A DNA stretch of 64,000 nucleotides, taken from NCBI GenBank assembly GCA_039881145.1, contig JAYKKI010000038.1, positions 775,001-839,000 on the forward strand, in the 5' to 3' direction. The first letter of the stretch is position 1; the number at the start of each line of letters is the position of its first letter. Of this stretch, positions 46,370 to 59,869 are shown in pieces. Source of the DNA: Druceiella hillmani (Eukaryota > Arthropoda > Insecta > Lepidoptera > Hepialidae). The notes below the pieces were generated by a model. That model made no database searches. It saw only the letters and a program-made list of their open reading frames with translations, and was not told where the DNA came from. The position numbers and the translations under genes were made by a program.

Positions 46370-46874
46370 TTTTATTTAGGAAATGACAGAAATATAAAAC
46401 TACGAAATAATTATTAGTACAAAAATTAGATATAATGATTCGGTGTAGGGATATTTCATCAAAGTGTATTACATGTCGGCAAAGTTAATTAACTGTTATT
46501 TTTGTAAGTAAAAGCATTCGGTATCAAACAAATGCATATGTGTGCACGCACATGCCAAAGCGAATGCGTAAACACAAATACACACACATAATTGTTAAGC
46601 TATAATGTATTAAATATTGGCATGAGTGGTCGGATTACGAATATTTTTATATTAAAAACATTATTAGTTTTCGTGACCAGACATTTACACGTGTTGTCAC
46701 CTTATGTTTCCATAAAACTATTCTTTGTGCTTTTCCGTATATATTACGTTTAATTTTACACCAGATTACACTGACCCTTCAAACCTTACTTCCGGATTCA
46801 GTTAAGATTACAAGTGAACATGTAATTATGTGCATGTCGGATTTTGATGCAAGTTAACCTAAATAACTTTCCTT

Positions 46875-46875
<1 letters not shown>
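46370..46875. other. AT-rich sequence, nothing recognised
   Basis: A short CACA tract near 46570 is the only feature noted. Confidence 0.4.
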
Positions 46876-46876
<1 letters not shown>

Positions 46877-46954
<78 letters not shown>

Positions 46955-46970
46955 TATATATATATATATA
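46877..46970. repeat. (TA)n microsatellite
   Basis: TA tract with two single-base interruptions. Confidence 0.98.
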
Positions 46971-46974
46971 CTGA

Positions 46975-48785
46975 TTGATTTTTTAACATACGCTTAGCCA
47001 GAATATTGAATATGGAATGCACCTATATCTGTGTATTATTAGTGCTTTCTCATATGCTTTTAGGAATAGAACACTGATTCTGGTTTTATAATGACTTTTT
47101 AATAAGAGGTTTAACAACTTACGACATTTTATAACACTTTCATGTAAATAATTCATTACCAGCATAATTAATAATTACAAATTTGCACACGTTCTAAACT
47201 TATATCATTTCTTAAAATATGTCAAAATATTTTAGAAAAATGTATGATTTTAATGATTTATCTGACAACAATTTTTCCTTTGTTTTTTCTTCTCAATAAA
47301 TGTTCATGATTTCCAATAGTCTTGTATAAAAAAAGATATTACACACTTATTTCTTACCTCTATTTTGAAGTGATAGATCAAATTATAGATAAAGGCATTT
47401 CGAATTATATTGCCTCTTCCGACTCTTCACAAAGTAACATAAAGTAGCCCATTATGCTTCGCGTCGATCAATGAGTTCCCAGCGAGTGAATCGGCAAGGA
47501 CCATTATCCTTTATTTTCTAATTTTATTCCCTTTTGTATTCTGTATTTTCATTCAACTTTTGATGCTCGATCGCTTAGACACTTTTGTTTGTCTTTCGTT
47601 CGGTATCATTAGTGAGGGTGGGGAGAATTTCGATTGCCTGCTTTATCTGTGAGCAATGTAAGGTGCGTTGAACGCCGAGATGTTGATCATTGAAGAAGTC
47701 ATTATCGCTTTCGACTTCACAAATAATTTTTATCACATACTTATTTATTTGTTTTTCTTATAAAATAGCAATATATGATAGAGGAAGGCCGATATATTAA
47801 ATGTAATAAAATTGGATATTAAAGATCATTAATAAGTATGAATATCGAAAATTTTCCCCTGGATAAACCAAAATTCTACTAACAATTTAATAAGCACAAT
47901 GAGAGCTTTCATAAAAACGAAAGATTTTTTGAAATGAAAATAAACATTATCAACATGCCGGCCATGATCGGTTTCACTCAAAATCTTAGGGTAGAATGTA
48001 ACAAAAATCACAATTAATAAATTTATATGTCGACAAAAATAATATAAATCCTAGCACTTTTATTAACCCAAACTCTAGAAACTGTAGTACTGCTTTACAT
48101 TTTAGTTACTAATGATACTTTTGAAGAAAACTTTCTAGATATACGAGTCCTCGTAGAGTCTTTTACCCTATATCAAATTTCCTATACCAATAGCTCTATA
48201 CCAAATTTTCTTAAATGAATTATGTGGTATAGAGCTTCAAGGAAAACAATTTACGGTAGCAAAAATTTGTTCTAATTACAGTAATTGATTTTATCAATAG
48301 ACTGACAGAAGTAATAAGTGACTTATATTATTTATAACATTCAAAATTACAGAAATTTTAAGACAAAGTATGAATACTTATATTTCAAATCAAGAAATCT
48401 ATGGAAAATTATGACACAAAAAATATGAATACTTATATTTAAAATCAGGAAATCTATGGAAAAATATAGGCTATGTGAAAAAAATATGACGGTGTGCTTA
48501 TAGTTTAGCCAGAATTATGATTTTTTTATGCTAAACGGCATTTCCCTAAAAATACAATGAAACCTAAATAACTTATAAATTTCGAAACTAATAAATACTA
48601 CTAAATTTCGGGTACTTCAGGTAGGAGTCAAATCGAGGCGCATAAAGCTCCTTCATCACCTAGCGCCGGTTGGTCCTTCCTCAATGGTACAATCTGTATA
48701 TGTAATTTTAAATACACATACAACCCTGTGTATTTTTAAAATCTAAATTTGCATCAAATTTTAGTATTTACATGTTTTGGCTATA
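46975..48785. other. AT-rich sequence with a hairpin and a small duplication
   Basis: A 12-bp perfect inverted repeat AGCTCTATACCA...TGGTATAGAGCT lies at 48192-48203 and 48225-48236. TATGAATACTTATATTT occurs at 48369 and 48424 as part of a 55-bp tandem duplication. No gene was recognised. Confidence 0.6.
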
Positions 48786-48890
48786 ATTAAATATTGAATA
48801 TATTTGGCGTTAATTTTGTAGAAATTCATTATTCACAATTAAATGAAACTACGTGTTGTAGTATTATTTCTACTTTCTTTCATTTCATTG

Positions 48891-48932
48891 CCACGACCTG
48901 GGTTTCGTTGTATTACAACATCTTCAGGTGGG
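48891..48932 (-). ncRNA. hammerhead ribozyme, locus F left arm (core intact)
   Basis: On the minus strand CCCAC, CUGAAGA, extra U, GUUGU-AAU-ACAAC, GAAA, ACC-CA-GGU, C, GUGG. All core residues and the GUC triplet are present. Predicted cleavage is after the C pairing with plus-strand G 48894. The outer helix I (CUUU/AAAG) is lost in this arm, which may weaken loop contacts. Confidence 0.7.
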
Positions 48933-48970
48933 ATATTAAAAAAATTATAAAATTTTATATTAGCAAAGAT

Positions 48971-49029
48971 CTTTGCTAATATCCCACCTGAAGATGTTGT
49001 AATACAACGAAACCTAGGTTGTGGTAAAG
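48971..49029 (+). ncRNA. hammerhead ribozyme, locus F right arm (GUU triplet)
   Basis: Helix I (CUUU/AAAG and CCAC/GUGG), CUGAAGA, helix II and GAAA are intact. The triplet is GUU instead of GUC, still an NUH site but usually slower. Predicted cleavage is between 49020 and 49021. Confidence 0.7.
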
Positions 49030-49069
49030 AAAGTAGAAATAATACGACATCACGTAGTTTCATTTAATT

Positions 49070-52000
49070 TGTATAATTAAATAAATTATGACCAATTATG
49101 ACCCCATTTAACGCTATTTTTATATATCGTTCATTAAATATTTCTGGTATAATACTCAATCACCTAGTACACATTGTTTACAAAAAAAAAGAACGTCTCA
49201 CACTTCATATATAACGTCAAAAAATCAGGGTGAGGCTGTACAGAGGACACGGCCGTGTGTTACATAAACTTGTAGGTATATAGTGTTTTATGGGTATCAC
49301 TGGATTGCTCTTGAGATGCTCTTTCAAACTGTATACGATTTCTATATTTTGATTTGGCTTTATTACGAGTATAGGTCAATATTTGATTAGATTTTCTTAA
49401 TTTTTAACTTTACCACCGTACACATTTACGATAGCCATTCCGTACTAATCTTTTATGGACGCAATCGATGAATCTTAACGAGAGTTCGATCATAGGACAC
49501 GTAATTTTTTTTAAATATTTGAATCAAGTTTTTTTTCATATTCAGAACTACGAAGTATATTTGCCTTCTTCTCTCGTATTTATTAAACGCAAAACAATCA
49601 AAATGGTTACTTAAAAGAGGCTATTATGTATGTATGCAAGAATGTAATTTCATTCTAATAATTTTTAAAAATGATGTAGCAAGAATATTCTCTTTTTAAT
49701 TATTTTCATCCCATAATCTCCAAAATCACAATTTTAATAAATAATCAACTGACCATACATTTTTCACATAAAATACAAATTTGTATCTTCATTTTCGAAA
49801 TGTAAAATGGAATTATATAAGGGTGTAGTGAAACGTGATTTCTCTTTAAATGAAGGAAAAATAAAAATCTTAAAACTTATTAAAAAAGTCATAAATATTA
49901 AATAAAATACACAATAAATTAAAATTATGCGATACAAGTGATACAGTTTACAACATTTTTAGAATTTACGAGGATGTACGAACCCTAATTAACGTGACAA
50001 TTTAAGGTATCCAAAAAATGTTTCCAGGAAATCGATAAATATAATAGTATAACTAATTTATTCTTCTAACTTCTACATGCTTCAGTTATCGTTATAATTC
50101 TTCACCATATTTTCTAAGCTCTTCAATTTTTTACCATACTGTTATTTTAAAAAAATGATGAAACCTTTGATCTGCAACTGTCAACTATTTTTATTACCAA
50201 CATCTATAAAATATTTATAATTGAACTTTCTCACAATATTCTACTGCTTCATATTTGACCGCTGTCGCTTCCTTATGTGTCTGTGATTACCTCTATTAGA
50301 ATGTGTAATTTCCCATTTGTAATAAACATTTAAGGTTAAATCAATTTTTTTTATTAAAATGTGTAAATTTATAATTAACTTCTTTTTATAAGAAGACATA
50401 AAAAATATCGCATCGATTCAAAAACTTATATTTAGATTTTCACATATTATCAGTTCGTAACCAAGGTCCTAACAGAGCCTTAACGCACTCGTACCACGTA
50501 CGTGTTAGGGCTCTTTTGTGCTTACGTAAGACATGTATGATGATATGAATTGAAAATTGGAAAAATAATTTATTCTAGAAATATATATCCTCAATTTATC
50601 GGTCTGGCAAATATTCACCTATCTTATTCGCTTCATTAAGGAAGTATCACTGTAAAAAATTGTTAATGTCAATCAATTATTACTTTCATCGATTTCATTA
50701 ATTATAAGCAACAAGATGGTAGTTCTATTAAGCGCAAAATCTCGTAATCAATCGTCTTTTCTATGCTCTTACTAGTAATTAACATTTAGAAAGGAAAAGC
50801 AGAGGATTCCTAAGCAAGTAAATTTAGGGCATCGCTTTAATAAAGAATATCTATTTATGTGTACACTCACCCGTATAAACTGAGTTTACAGAAAATATTA
50901 CATAAACATTGCTTTTTGTAATTTTATTTTATTTCACTTGTCGTTTTGATAGTATTGGATTCTTTCGGCCTAAAAAATAGGGAACCATTTTGTTGATTTG
51001 AGAGTATTTCTTCAGCTTTTCTTGAAAGCTTGTTGATCGAAGTTCAAGTTATTTTTAGTGCCATAGCTTCAGTCCTAATTAAATATAGTGCACCGAGCTC
51101 GATATCGGCCTTCATAATATTATAGTTCCATCGTCTCTCGTTATACAAAACATACAAGTAATATCATTTAGCATTATAAAATATAACAGTATAATTTCCA
51201 AGCTCCAGCAAGAAACATTTTCCGAATAAACGCTCCTCGCGATTTTATTTTAGTCTGATCAAAACCCCAGTTTAATTTTGATTAATTTTCGAGCTTTAAT
51301 ACATCATAAATTAACATTAAAACTGCTTATTTTGATTTTTTACGTCTTTTTGTACATTAGCTAAAATATTAAAAAATCAACAATTTATATTATTTATATA
51401 TTCAAGTATTACCTCTCAGAAGAAAACCGCGATGTCAACCTGAAGAAAATTAAATTACTTTTAGATCTTTAATAACTTGGCAACTAATTTTAAGAAAATT
51501 CACTACAACGACTTGCAAGTTAAATGTATATAAAAGTGCAAGTGATACCCGATTTGGTCAGATTCTATAGTAAATAGAATATTTCACCGAAGTATGTGAC
51601 TCATAGCAATTACAATAGTACAATTATTTTTAAAATTATTAGCCCAACTCGAGACACAAACTATTTTAATTTTTACATTAAATTGTTTCATGCTTTCGAT
51701 AGTTTAGTAACGAAATTCGTTTTAACGATGATTTAAAATTACTATGGTCAAATATCTAGCTAAATCAATATTTACTAAAATTTCAAAGTAATATTCAACT
51801 GAAAATATTGAGAGATTATCTAACATTGAAATTACGAAACACACACGTATTTTCTTACATAATCGGTGCACCATTTTTTGTTTTCGTCATATTTCTCTCG
51901 GGATAACGATCCCTAGATATTTTACCGTTTTTCCCGTAGCACTAGTGGTTTAAGGTAGATCTTGTAATACAAATTGTTTATTAATTAAACATATGCTTTT

Positions 52001-53185
52001 CTATAATTATAAATAATATTTTTATGTGTATTAATATGATAAAGAAGTAAAAAAATTATATAAAAATAAAATAATTTGTGAGTTTATTATAGTTCAATGT
52101 AATGTCAGACACTACACAATTTTAAAAATTATTTCACTGACATAATAATGCTATATGTTCTAAATACAGGTTACATTGTATTTGGTTATTTATAACAGAT
52201 TTGATCGAAATCGATTGAAAATGTAAAGTCGTAGAAAAAGGTCTTTATTCCACAATAATATTCCTGGACTCTGCGATATATTAAGTCACATTTAGAGATA
52301 CTTAAAATAGAGAGATATAGCATGAAAACTTGCTTCTAAACTTGGGGTTAGTTTTAAAAAGGAACGTCGAGTATCTCATACAAAGTCGTCTATGGTTTTT
52401 TTATGTATCCCTTAATTATGTGGTGTAGTTTACTCTTTGTGGCGTAATTTAAATGTCTTAAAAACAAATACCGGTGGTGAAACTAAAATTATCCTCCGGT
52501 TATAAGATCTATTTATTTATATTTTTTTCTCTCTCGTCAACCCGTATTTCCCCTGTTTCAATCCGCATACTCCAAAAACTCATGTTCTGGGTGCCGCGTC
52601 CGCTGCTGTCGTCTGACCCGATGCGTCTGCCGAGAGCGTTACCGTATTAAGGTTATTCAGAAAGTAAAAATCCAGAAAAGTGATACATTATATTCCCATA
52701 AAATAATAAAACCATAAATCTAGAGTATAGAAGATATCTGACCATTTAAAAAGACTATAAGAAAATTAAACGAATGTAAGTGAAACAAGAAAAATATGTA
52801 AGTGAACAACACGAAACAGAAAGAAAGCTAAAAAATTTAAAAAAATTAACCCATATACGTTAATCACTCAAGCAAAGAAATACATTTTAGTACCGTCCCT
52901 AAATTAATGACAAAAACAATTAAAGTACAGAATTGGCAAAGTATGAAACAAACTGAAAAACAAGCATTTTATTATATAACATTGTTTCACCATTAAAAGA
53001 AGGCAAAAAGTAAACCATTTTTTAGACATAAGTTTTTAGAAGGAATTTACATCATTCAAAAGCGATATACAGCCAAATTACCTTTTAAACGCATATAAAA
53101 ATTAAAGTGATTCTGCACTAGAAAATTTAAATTGAAATGTTATTAAGAAAAATATTTTTCACATAAAAATAACTTACGCGCTACC
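49070..53185. other. AT-rich sequence, no gene recognised
   Basis: About 4 kb without recognisable coding or repeat families. A GC-richer patch at 52545-52660 (GTGCCGCGTCCGCTGCTGTC) has no recognised frame. Near 50465-50520 the palindrome CACGTACGTG stands between weak inverted copies of TAACAGAGCC/GGGCTCT. Confidence 0.4.
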
Positions 53186-53191
53186 AATTAA

Positions 53192-55454
53192 CCCTGGAGT
53201 GGTCACATGGATTACACATGTAATCTGCACGTATTAAATCGAAAATATCTCAAAAACCGCCAAAGTAAATTGCGAGCGCTTCTAGGTATTTTAAGTTGAA
53301 TAATTGAAGAACGCATTTAGTGCTGCGCGAGCGTCGGTCGCGTGTGGTGGTGTTGCAGGAGTCCTGTATATTCCATGGATTACACCTGTATTCCGCGCGA
53401 CCAACTACGTAAGTATTATGAACACATTATTTTTCTTTTTTATGGTTGATTCTACGTTATAAATATGGTAGTTTGACTACTGGTGTGTGTTAAAATGACT
53501 AAACACTTAAAATTAATATATATTTTTAGAGTAACCATCGATGTTCTTCGTCAAGCTCAGATTGAGGCGTGACTAGCTGAAAAAGATGATCAGAATAAAA
53601 TTTACGAAGATTGTTCGAGTTAAAATGCGAAGATCACCTTGACGAGCAGGAACATCCATCAGAATCCGAGCAAGGCGAAGAACTTCCAGCTGAGGCAAAC
53701 AATTCTAAATCGAAGATACTTTAGCGAAACCGACGCGTTGACTTTTACTCTGGCGTAGATAATACTATCTGATCAAAAATTGGTCCTTCGAATAGTGGAA
53801 GAACTCGATAGTATAATATTATCTTTGTTACCCATGGTCCTGAAGGAATAACCACGCAAAAAACTACTCCACGAGACTGCTTTCCCCTAATTTTCGATAA
53901 TATGAATAATCTCTTTACCAAATATACAAACATATAAAATTGACTACATAAGAAATAAATACACAAGAGAGATGCTAAACAAACAGAGGCAACGGAAATG
54001 AGAGGCTACATCGGAATTTTACTGACGGCTGAGGTGATGAAAATAGGCCGATTGAGCGTTGCCCAAATATTTGAGCATATGAAGCAGACAAGAATCGATG
54101 CTATATATTTGACTATGTCTGAACAAACATTTAAATTTTTGACCAGGTCTTTGCGTTTTGATGACATTGAGACCACCAAGTTCGTGCTCGTATCGAGGCT
54201 GGCTCCAATAAGAGAGTTTTTAGATTTGTTTCTCGTAAAATTTTAGAAATATTTTGTTCCAAGTGCTAAAATGACGTTGGATGAACAGCTCTCGGGTTTT
54301 AGAGGACGCTTTTCTTTCACGCAGTGCATTCCAAAAAAGCCGGCGAAATATGGAGTGAAGGTTTTTGCTCTCGTATATTACCTGTTTACATAAGTTTATA
54401 TAAACTGAAGGCCCATTTCGCTTAAGCAATAAGAGACGTGATGTGGTTATGAGATGTCACGTCCAGTGCTAGGTAAAAACCTGAATATTAGTATGGACAG
54501 CTGGTTTTCTTCTCTTCATGTAGCAAAAGAACTATTTGAAAATGGGACCACTATGGTTGCTACAGTACGGAAATATGAAAGGGAATTACCACGAAAATTT
54601 TGCGTTGCAAGAGGAAATCCATTATTTTCTTCAAAATTTTGCTTCCATCATACATGTACGCTAGTTTTTTATGCACCTAAGCCTAACAAGTTGTAATTTT
54701 GATGTCAACAATGCACTATGACTGTGTAATTGATGCCGATACAGGAGACCGTCGCAAGCCGGAAATAATAACTTATTATAAACGAACAAAAACGGCGTCG
54801 ACCTGGTAAATAAGACTCTACTCTACCCGTCTTTTTTGACTTGGTCAATCTCAGCGCACTAAACGCGTTATGCGTATATACCGCAAATAAAAATTATGAA
54901 GTTGTTCATCGACGTGACTTCCTCATCGACCTGTCTCTGGCTTGAATGAAACCTCTGGCTCGTCGAAGATGGGATAATAATAAATCACCAAGAAGTCTAG
55001 TATTTAAAATAAAATACTTTTTGGCAATATTCAAACAGAAAACCCGGCAACAACGTCAGCACAGGTATCAAGTAATTCCATAGGTCACTGCTATGACTGC
55101 GGAAGAAAGCGCAACCAAAGCACTCGAAAACTGTGTATCACTTGCGAAAAGTATACTTGATTATCTATCTATATTTTTTTGAAAACTCCTATTAGAGTTA
55201 CGTATTTTTGATTAGTTTTTATGATCTCAATTATAGCAAAAAATTGCGATTTTTGTGACATAAAGAGGTTTTGTTTAATTTCGTAGATTTTGTTAAACAC
55301 TGAGGTTGTGATTTGTTTCTATTGACTATTTCAAAAATAAAATATAACTGATGCATATTATATGTTTTTATCTCAATTTTTAAATGACTTACACCTATAC
55401 TCCTAACCTGGCCTTACTAATCAGGTCAGGTTTTAGTAATCGACCGCTGTAGGG
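53192..55454 (+). mobile_element. piggyBac transposon with TTAA target duplications
   Basis: The left end CCCTGGAGTGGTCAC and reverse-complemented right end CCCTACAGCGGTCG are each flanked by TTAA (53188-53191 and 55455-55458). Ends starting CCC at TTAA are the hallmark of piggyBac. Length is 2263 bp. The transposase is heavily mutated. Confidence 0.92.
53520..55160 (+). pseudogene. piggyBac transposase (many stops and shifts)
   Basis: Would excise and insert the element at TTAA. Frames in order give KIDYIRNKYTREMLNKQRQ-like text, then from 53998 MRGYIGILLTAEVMKIGRLS and LTRSLRFDDIETTKFVLVSR, then KMTLDEQLSGFRGRFSFTQC and KPAKYGVKVFALVYY (about 54270-54385), and from 54454 NISMDSWFSSLHVAKELFEN and GTTMVATVRKYERELPRKF. 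Near the end HCYDCGRKRNQSTRKLCITC (55090-55150) matches the C-terminal cysteine-rich domain. At least four stops and shifts occur. Confidence 0.88.
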
Positions 55455-55929
55455 TTAAATAAGTGTCCGCCTTTCCTTCAGACTTTCCACAGTAAATATT
55501 AGTGTAATTTTCAAATTATTATCGAATGTCTTATAATGCCATACTTCTTGTAGTATTTCCTAATCAATCAGAATCGTTTTTATATGCATAATATTGAGAT
55601 AATTTTCATTCTTACATAACTTTTTAACATAATATTTCGAACTTATATAGATACGAGCAACTTCGGCATGAATATCTTGTTAGACGAGTATGTGTACATA
55701 TATTCTTCAATTTTTATCTTAAATAGTCTAAAACTAAATAGACAATAATTCTTCATTCAAAAAATCGTAAGGATGCAAAACAAGTTACTTCAGGAGAAAC
55801 ATATGACTGCAACCAGCCGAGCGTTTTACAACCCTTGTTCCCGCTAATCCGTCCTACCCGCTTTGAACGGGAAGGCCGAATAAAAAAAAGGAAATGGATT
55901 TTAGTGTTTTATTAATTGGGTTTTTAATT

Positions 55930-56420
55930 TGATCAAAGGCAACCGTTTTTTAACCGATTTCAAAAAAGGAGGAGGTAGATCCTCAATTCGTCGCATTCTT
56001 TTTTTTTATTCGTATTCAGCGATAATACTTTACCGAGTGGACCGATTTTGATGATTTTATTTTTATTGGTAAGAGGGCGCTATAGCTCTGATCCTTTAAA
56101 ACATGATGATGGTCTCATGATGAGATCTGAAAATGAATGATGGAACTCCTAAGCAAATGGCAGTAAATCGACTATGATTCAAGATATTTGCTACGGGTAG
56201 TTAGTATTTTTCATAATAATTACACCGCTTACCATGTGAGGGTGTGATGATAAGTTCTTCGTATGAACAATGGACCGCCTTTACTGGTAGTAGTTACTTT
56301 GCAAAATAACTACACTCTCGATCATGTCAGTCTGATGATTCGTTCTGAAGATGAACATTGGAATTCCTTATCGACTGGCAGTAAATTAAATGTAATTCAA
56401 GATATTTACTACTGGAAGTA
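55930..56420. repeat. tandem-like dispersed repeat with CGATTTCAAAAAAGGAGGAGG-type head
   Basis: After the head near 55955 the sequence repeats loosely: CATGATGATGG...GGAACTCCTAAG...GGCAGTAAATCGACTATGAT (about 56104-56180), then similar blocks starting CATGTGAGGGTGTGATGATA (56235) and CATGTCAGTCTGATGATTCG (56324), with GATTCAAGATATTTGCTAC/GTAATTCAAGATATTTACTAC. Spacings are roughly 90-130 bp. Such heads are common in moth and butterfly repeats as I recall. Confidence 0.55.
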
Positions 56421-56569
56421 GTTATGAATCTATTTTGTATTTTATGTACATTAGAAATTAAAGTTTTAAATTTACATCATAAAATAAATTAAATTATAAA
56501 TTTGTTTAAGTTGGTCGACCGTGCTGGCACCCACTTGAAAAATAAATAAATTGGTTATTTATTGCAAAT

Positions 56570-56850
56570 AAGTAAATACTTATTTTACGTTAATTTTACT
56601 TTTTTGTACCTACATTATTTGAAGTCGTTATTTTACATGTACTGGTTTATTTCATATTTGAGAGTGCAACAACTGCTAGTGCGTATATTTAAAGCCTACT
56701 TTTATTAACCGAAATATTCTGGAAATAAATTCGTTTAATGTAGGTTCAACGATTTATTTCCTATAAAACATGGCGCCCCCAGTTTCAGTTCAACCTTCAT
56801 ATATTGTAATATTAATGCTTCTTCGGACTTGGCCATATTTCGTAGCAACT
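56570..56850 (+). repeat. LTR-like dispersed repeat, copy 2
   Basis: Inverted relative of 39.47-39.75 kb. It holds TATTTAAAGCC, AATAAA, and ends ...CTATAAAACA followed by TGGCGCCCCCAGTTTCAG at 56771, which resembles an LTR end followed by a tRNA primer-binding site. Confidence 0.55.
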
Positions 56851-59800
56851 GTTTGACTTTTATAAAGGATTTTTGTGTCTAAGATCGTTGTAGTATTATA
56901 TTTTTATTTAAATTATATTACATATTTTTAACGTATAACAATTTATAGTAGATATTTGTACATAATATGTAATATGGATTATTTGTACATAATATGTCAG
57001 ATAGGAAAATGGAAAACAATTATCATAAAAAACTTAGCTAGTTTAATTCAATCTTGCTCAACTCGGTTGCAAGTATTACCAGCGTTTTACATCTGGAACT
57101 TTTAAGTTTATTGATTCGTTGACTTGGTAATGAATTTTGTGTAGTTTTTTTTTTAAACGGATGAAAAAATTTCTCTCAAAACTTCCTATTCATCCCTCAT
57201 TGCTAACTTAATATCTAAATATAATATATACTTTTTTGTAATATTAACTGCGTGTTACCAGATCCATAATTGTAAGGGTCGCTTAAAAGTTTTTCACCAT
57301 TTATATGAGTAATAGCTTAAAATAGAAACATATTTTATCATTTATTTATTTAACTGTAATCACGTAAACAAATGCTTTTCCTTCTTATTTTAATGCTATC
57401 TTGAAATAGAAAAATGTCTTCTTTGACATTTACGTTGCAAATGAAAAATCTGTTTTAACATATAGGATGAAAATGAAACAAAGTAACACGATAAATGCAT
57501 TTCAATGAAATATGTATATTTTCTATCCAATGCTATTTTTGTCACTTCGTATAATTTTTTTGTATTAGAAACAATACCGAGCTAATTATTTTTATCCCAA
57601 ATTTTAACAATACAAATCTAAGAGGCCTACAAATCGCAACATATTTTAGACACTGGTTTAAAGTTTAAGTTTTATGTTTTGTTACGCTGTAAGAATAATT
57701 ACGCTGAAAGAATAACCATCGTGGAGTTTATCGAGAAAGAAACGTAGATTTATCAGCCATTCCATCTCGGGAACAATATGGCATGAAATAAAATTAAATC
57801 TGTTTGAATTTGAGCTTTTCAAAACATAAACAAAAAGTGATGATTTACAAAATATTTCTGAATGTGAAAATATTCATGGCTTGTCAAATAAATAATAAAA
57901 CGTGTATGAATAAAATTACTCATTTATTGCGCTTGTGCAAGTACCATAAAATTTAAACTAGCATGTGGCGATCATTTCCCTCTCCTAACTTACAATTTAT
58001 ATTGTCTTTTCTTTGAAAATTGAATAAAAATAGTATATTGAATATTTAGTAGTATATTTCTCCGATTATATAAAGAAAACTGAAGAATTAAACAAAAATA
58101 TATAAAAAACATTAAAAAAACAAATATCAGTACTTTGCGATTTTCTGGTAGATGATTAGGTGTGCATGTGTTAATAAAAGCTACTGAATCTACTCTAATG
58201 TTAAAGAATAATGTGAAAATATTTGTTTTTAAACATAACATAATCTAAAAACTTGTTCAAAACATATTGCCTTCAAATAGAAAACATAGTCACATCATAT
58301 GATAATACAGTCATTTTTCAAAAAAGATTTTGATTCAGTAGGTGTTAATCTAGAATAATAGAAAGTCAAATAAACTTTAATTAAAATTATCTTGAGGTCA
58401 TCTTAAAACAAATGAAATTTTTTAGAATTTTTTAGAAAGAATTTACTTGTTTTTTTATATATAAATATGATAGTTTCTGTATGGATAGACCTTAATGAAA
58501 TCTGAATACTTTCTTTAAATATTCTCTAACCTATGTAAAAGAAACAATATTTTCATGACTATGAAGCAGACAGGATTTGACAGTGACAGTGGTACCACAA
58601 GTAAACGGTGATATCTAGATTCCACGTATAAGTGTGTATTGAAATCAATAGAACCCAAAATTTTAAAATTAAATAATTCCAAATATCGACACATGTTACT
58701 TCGTGGAGGAGTTTGAATTTTTCAAAATCTGAACTAGAAAACTTAATATTTGATTGACTTAAAGCATTTGCAATAATTCGATTTTTGGATTATATATGTT
58801 GAATATTATTTGTTTGTAATTATATGTTGAATATTATTTGTTTGAAACTAATTTATAATGAAATCCTTTCAATCCAAACAACTATTGCCCATTTTTAACG
58901 ATATTCTAAGTAAACTTCAATATTATACTGAGTTTTAAAGTATCGTGTAATATTGCCTAACGGATTATTTACTACTTTAATATACTCCACCAAAAGGCAT
59001 ATATTATATTACATACAGATGCTTAAAAGTGTTTTTCCACTGACGCTAAAAAAGTGTTTGCCCACCTGAGTTTATGGTCAGGTTTCAAGAAAAATTCATC
59101 TTGTTAAATTATGATTGCGTTTTGATGTGTTCGAAAATTTAACCATAACAGTAAAATAGAGTTATGAAAATAGTTTCTTTTATACAAAACTTTTGTGTGC
59201 ATATTAAAAATATGAGGGTATTTTTGGAAAAAGACCATAAGTTAATATACAAGAAACGGCGCAGAAGAAATATATGTAAATGTGCTTTAGTTATCTAATG
59301 TCGTTTGTCCATCAAGATACAAACGACTACTGTATTTAACTCAATTGAAAGTTTTTCAATAGTGCAAAGCGAAATATTTGCAATTTAACGCTCTCATAAC
59401 GATGCAAGATGTAGTGATAGTTCAATATGGCTCACAGCCTTTAAAAATGTCAGTACCGATAGAGGCGATAGACATATTGAACATTTAAACAATGTGATTT
59501 CTTTTACAGATATAATGGCATTTAGTCGACGACTGGAAAAGTACATTACAATTTTCTCGTAAAAGATCTGTCTCTTTTTATTTTGAAATGTATTTTGTAA
59601 AGAAAAACCAAGTAAACGATAAGAGAAAAAATAATAAAAATATAGACACAGAACTAAACCAGTAAATTCAAAGATATTAAAAATTAAAGGTGTAGACCCA
59701 TATTTTGAACTTGATTTAATGTCCATCGGTGAAAAAAACATGATAAATATTTCACCAATTTGTTTCAACTTTTAGTAAGGGGTAATGATGGTCATTCGTT

Positions 59801-59860
59801 ATATCAACAAATTAAATTTTTACTAGTACACAGAGTTATTGTACACATATTTTTCTCCAG
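56850..59860. other. AT-rich sequence, nothing recognised
   Basis: A 28-bp tandem duplication (TATATGTTGAATATTATTTG near 58793 and 58821) is the only structure noted. Minus-strand frames at 57990-58241 and 59394-59768 have no recognised similarity. Confidence 0.4.
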
Positions 59861-59869
59861 CTCATAGCT

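Larger units (their letters stand above)
48789..49068. repeat. locus F: head-to-head pair of hammerhead repeats
   Basis: The left arm starts with AATATTGAATATATTTGGCG, then the common CACAATTAAATG end at 48834. The right arm ends CATTTAAT near 49068. The centre carries AGCAAAGATCTTTGCT, an exact palindrome formed where the two arms meet at the outer stem of helix I. About 25 extra bases lie in the left arm near 48938-48960. Confidence 0.85.

Noticed and set aside
48839..49063. Opposed open frames of 61 and 74 codons over locus F
   Set aside because: Both arise from reading through the inverted hammerhead repeats and have no protein family.
59394..59768. Minus-strand 124-codon frame with hydrophobic stretches
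   Set aside because: It is downstream of the mariner relic in the same strand, but no transposase motif is present and the hydrophobic runs are typical of chance frames in AT-rich DNA.
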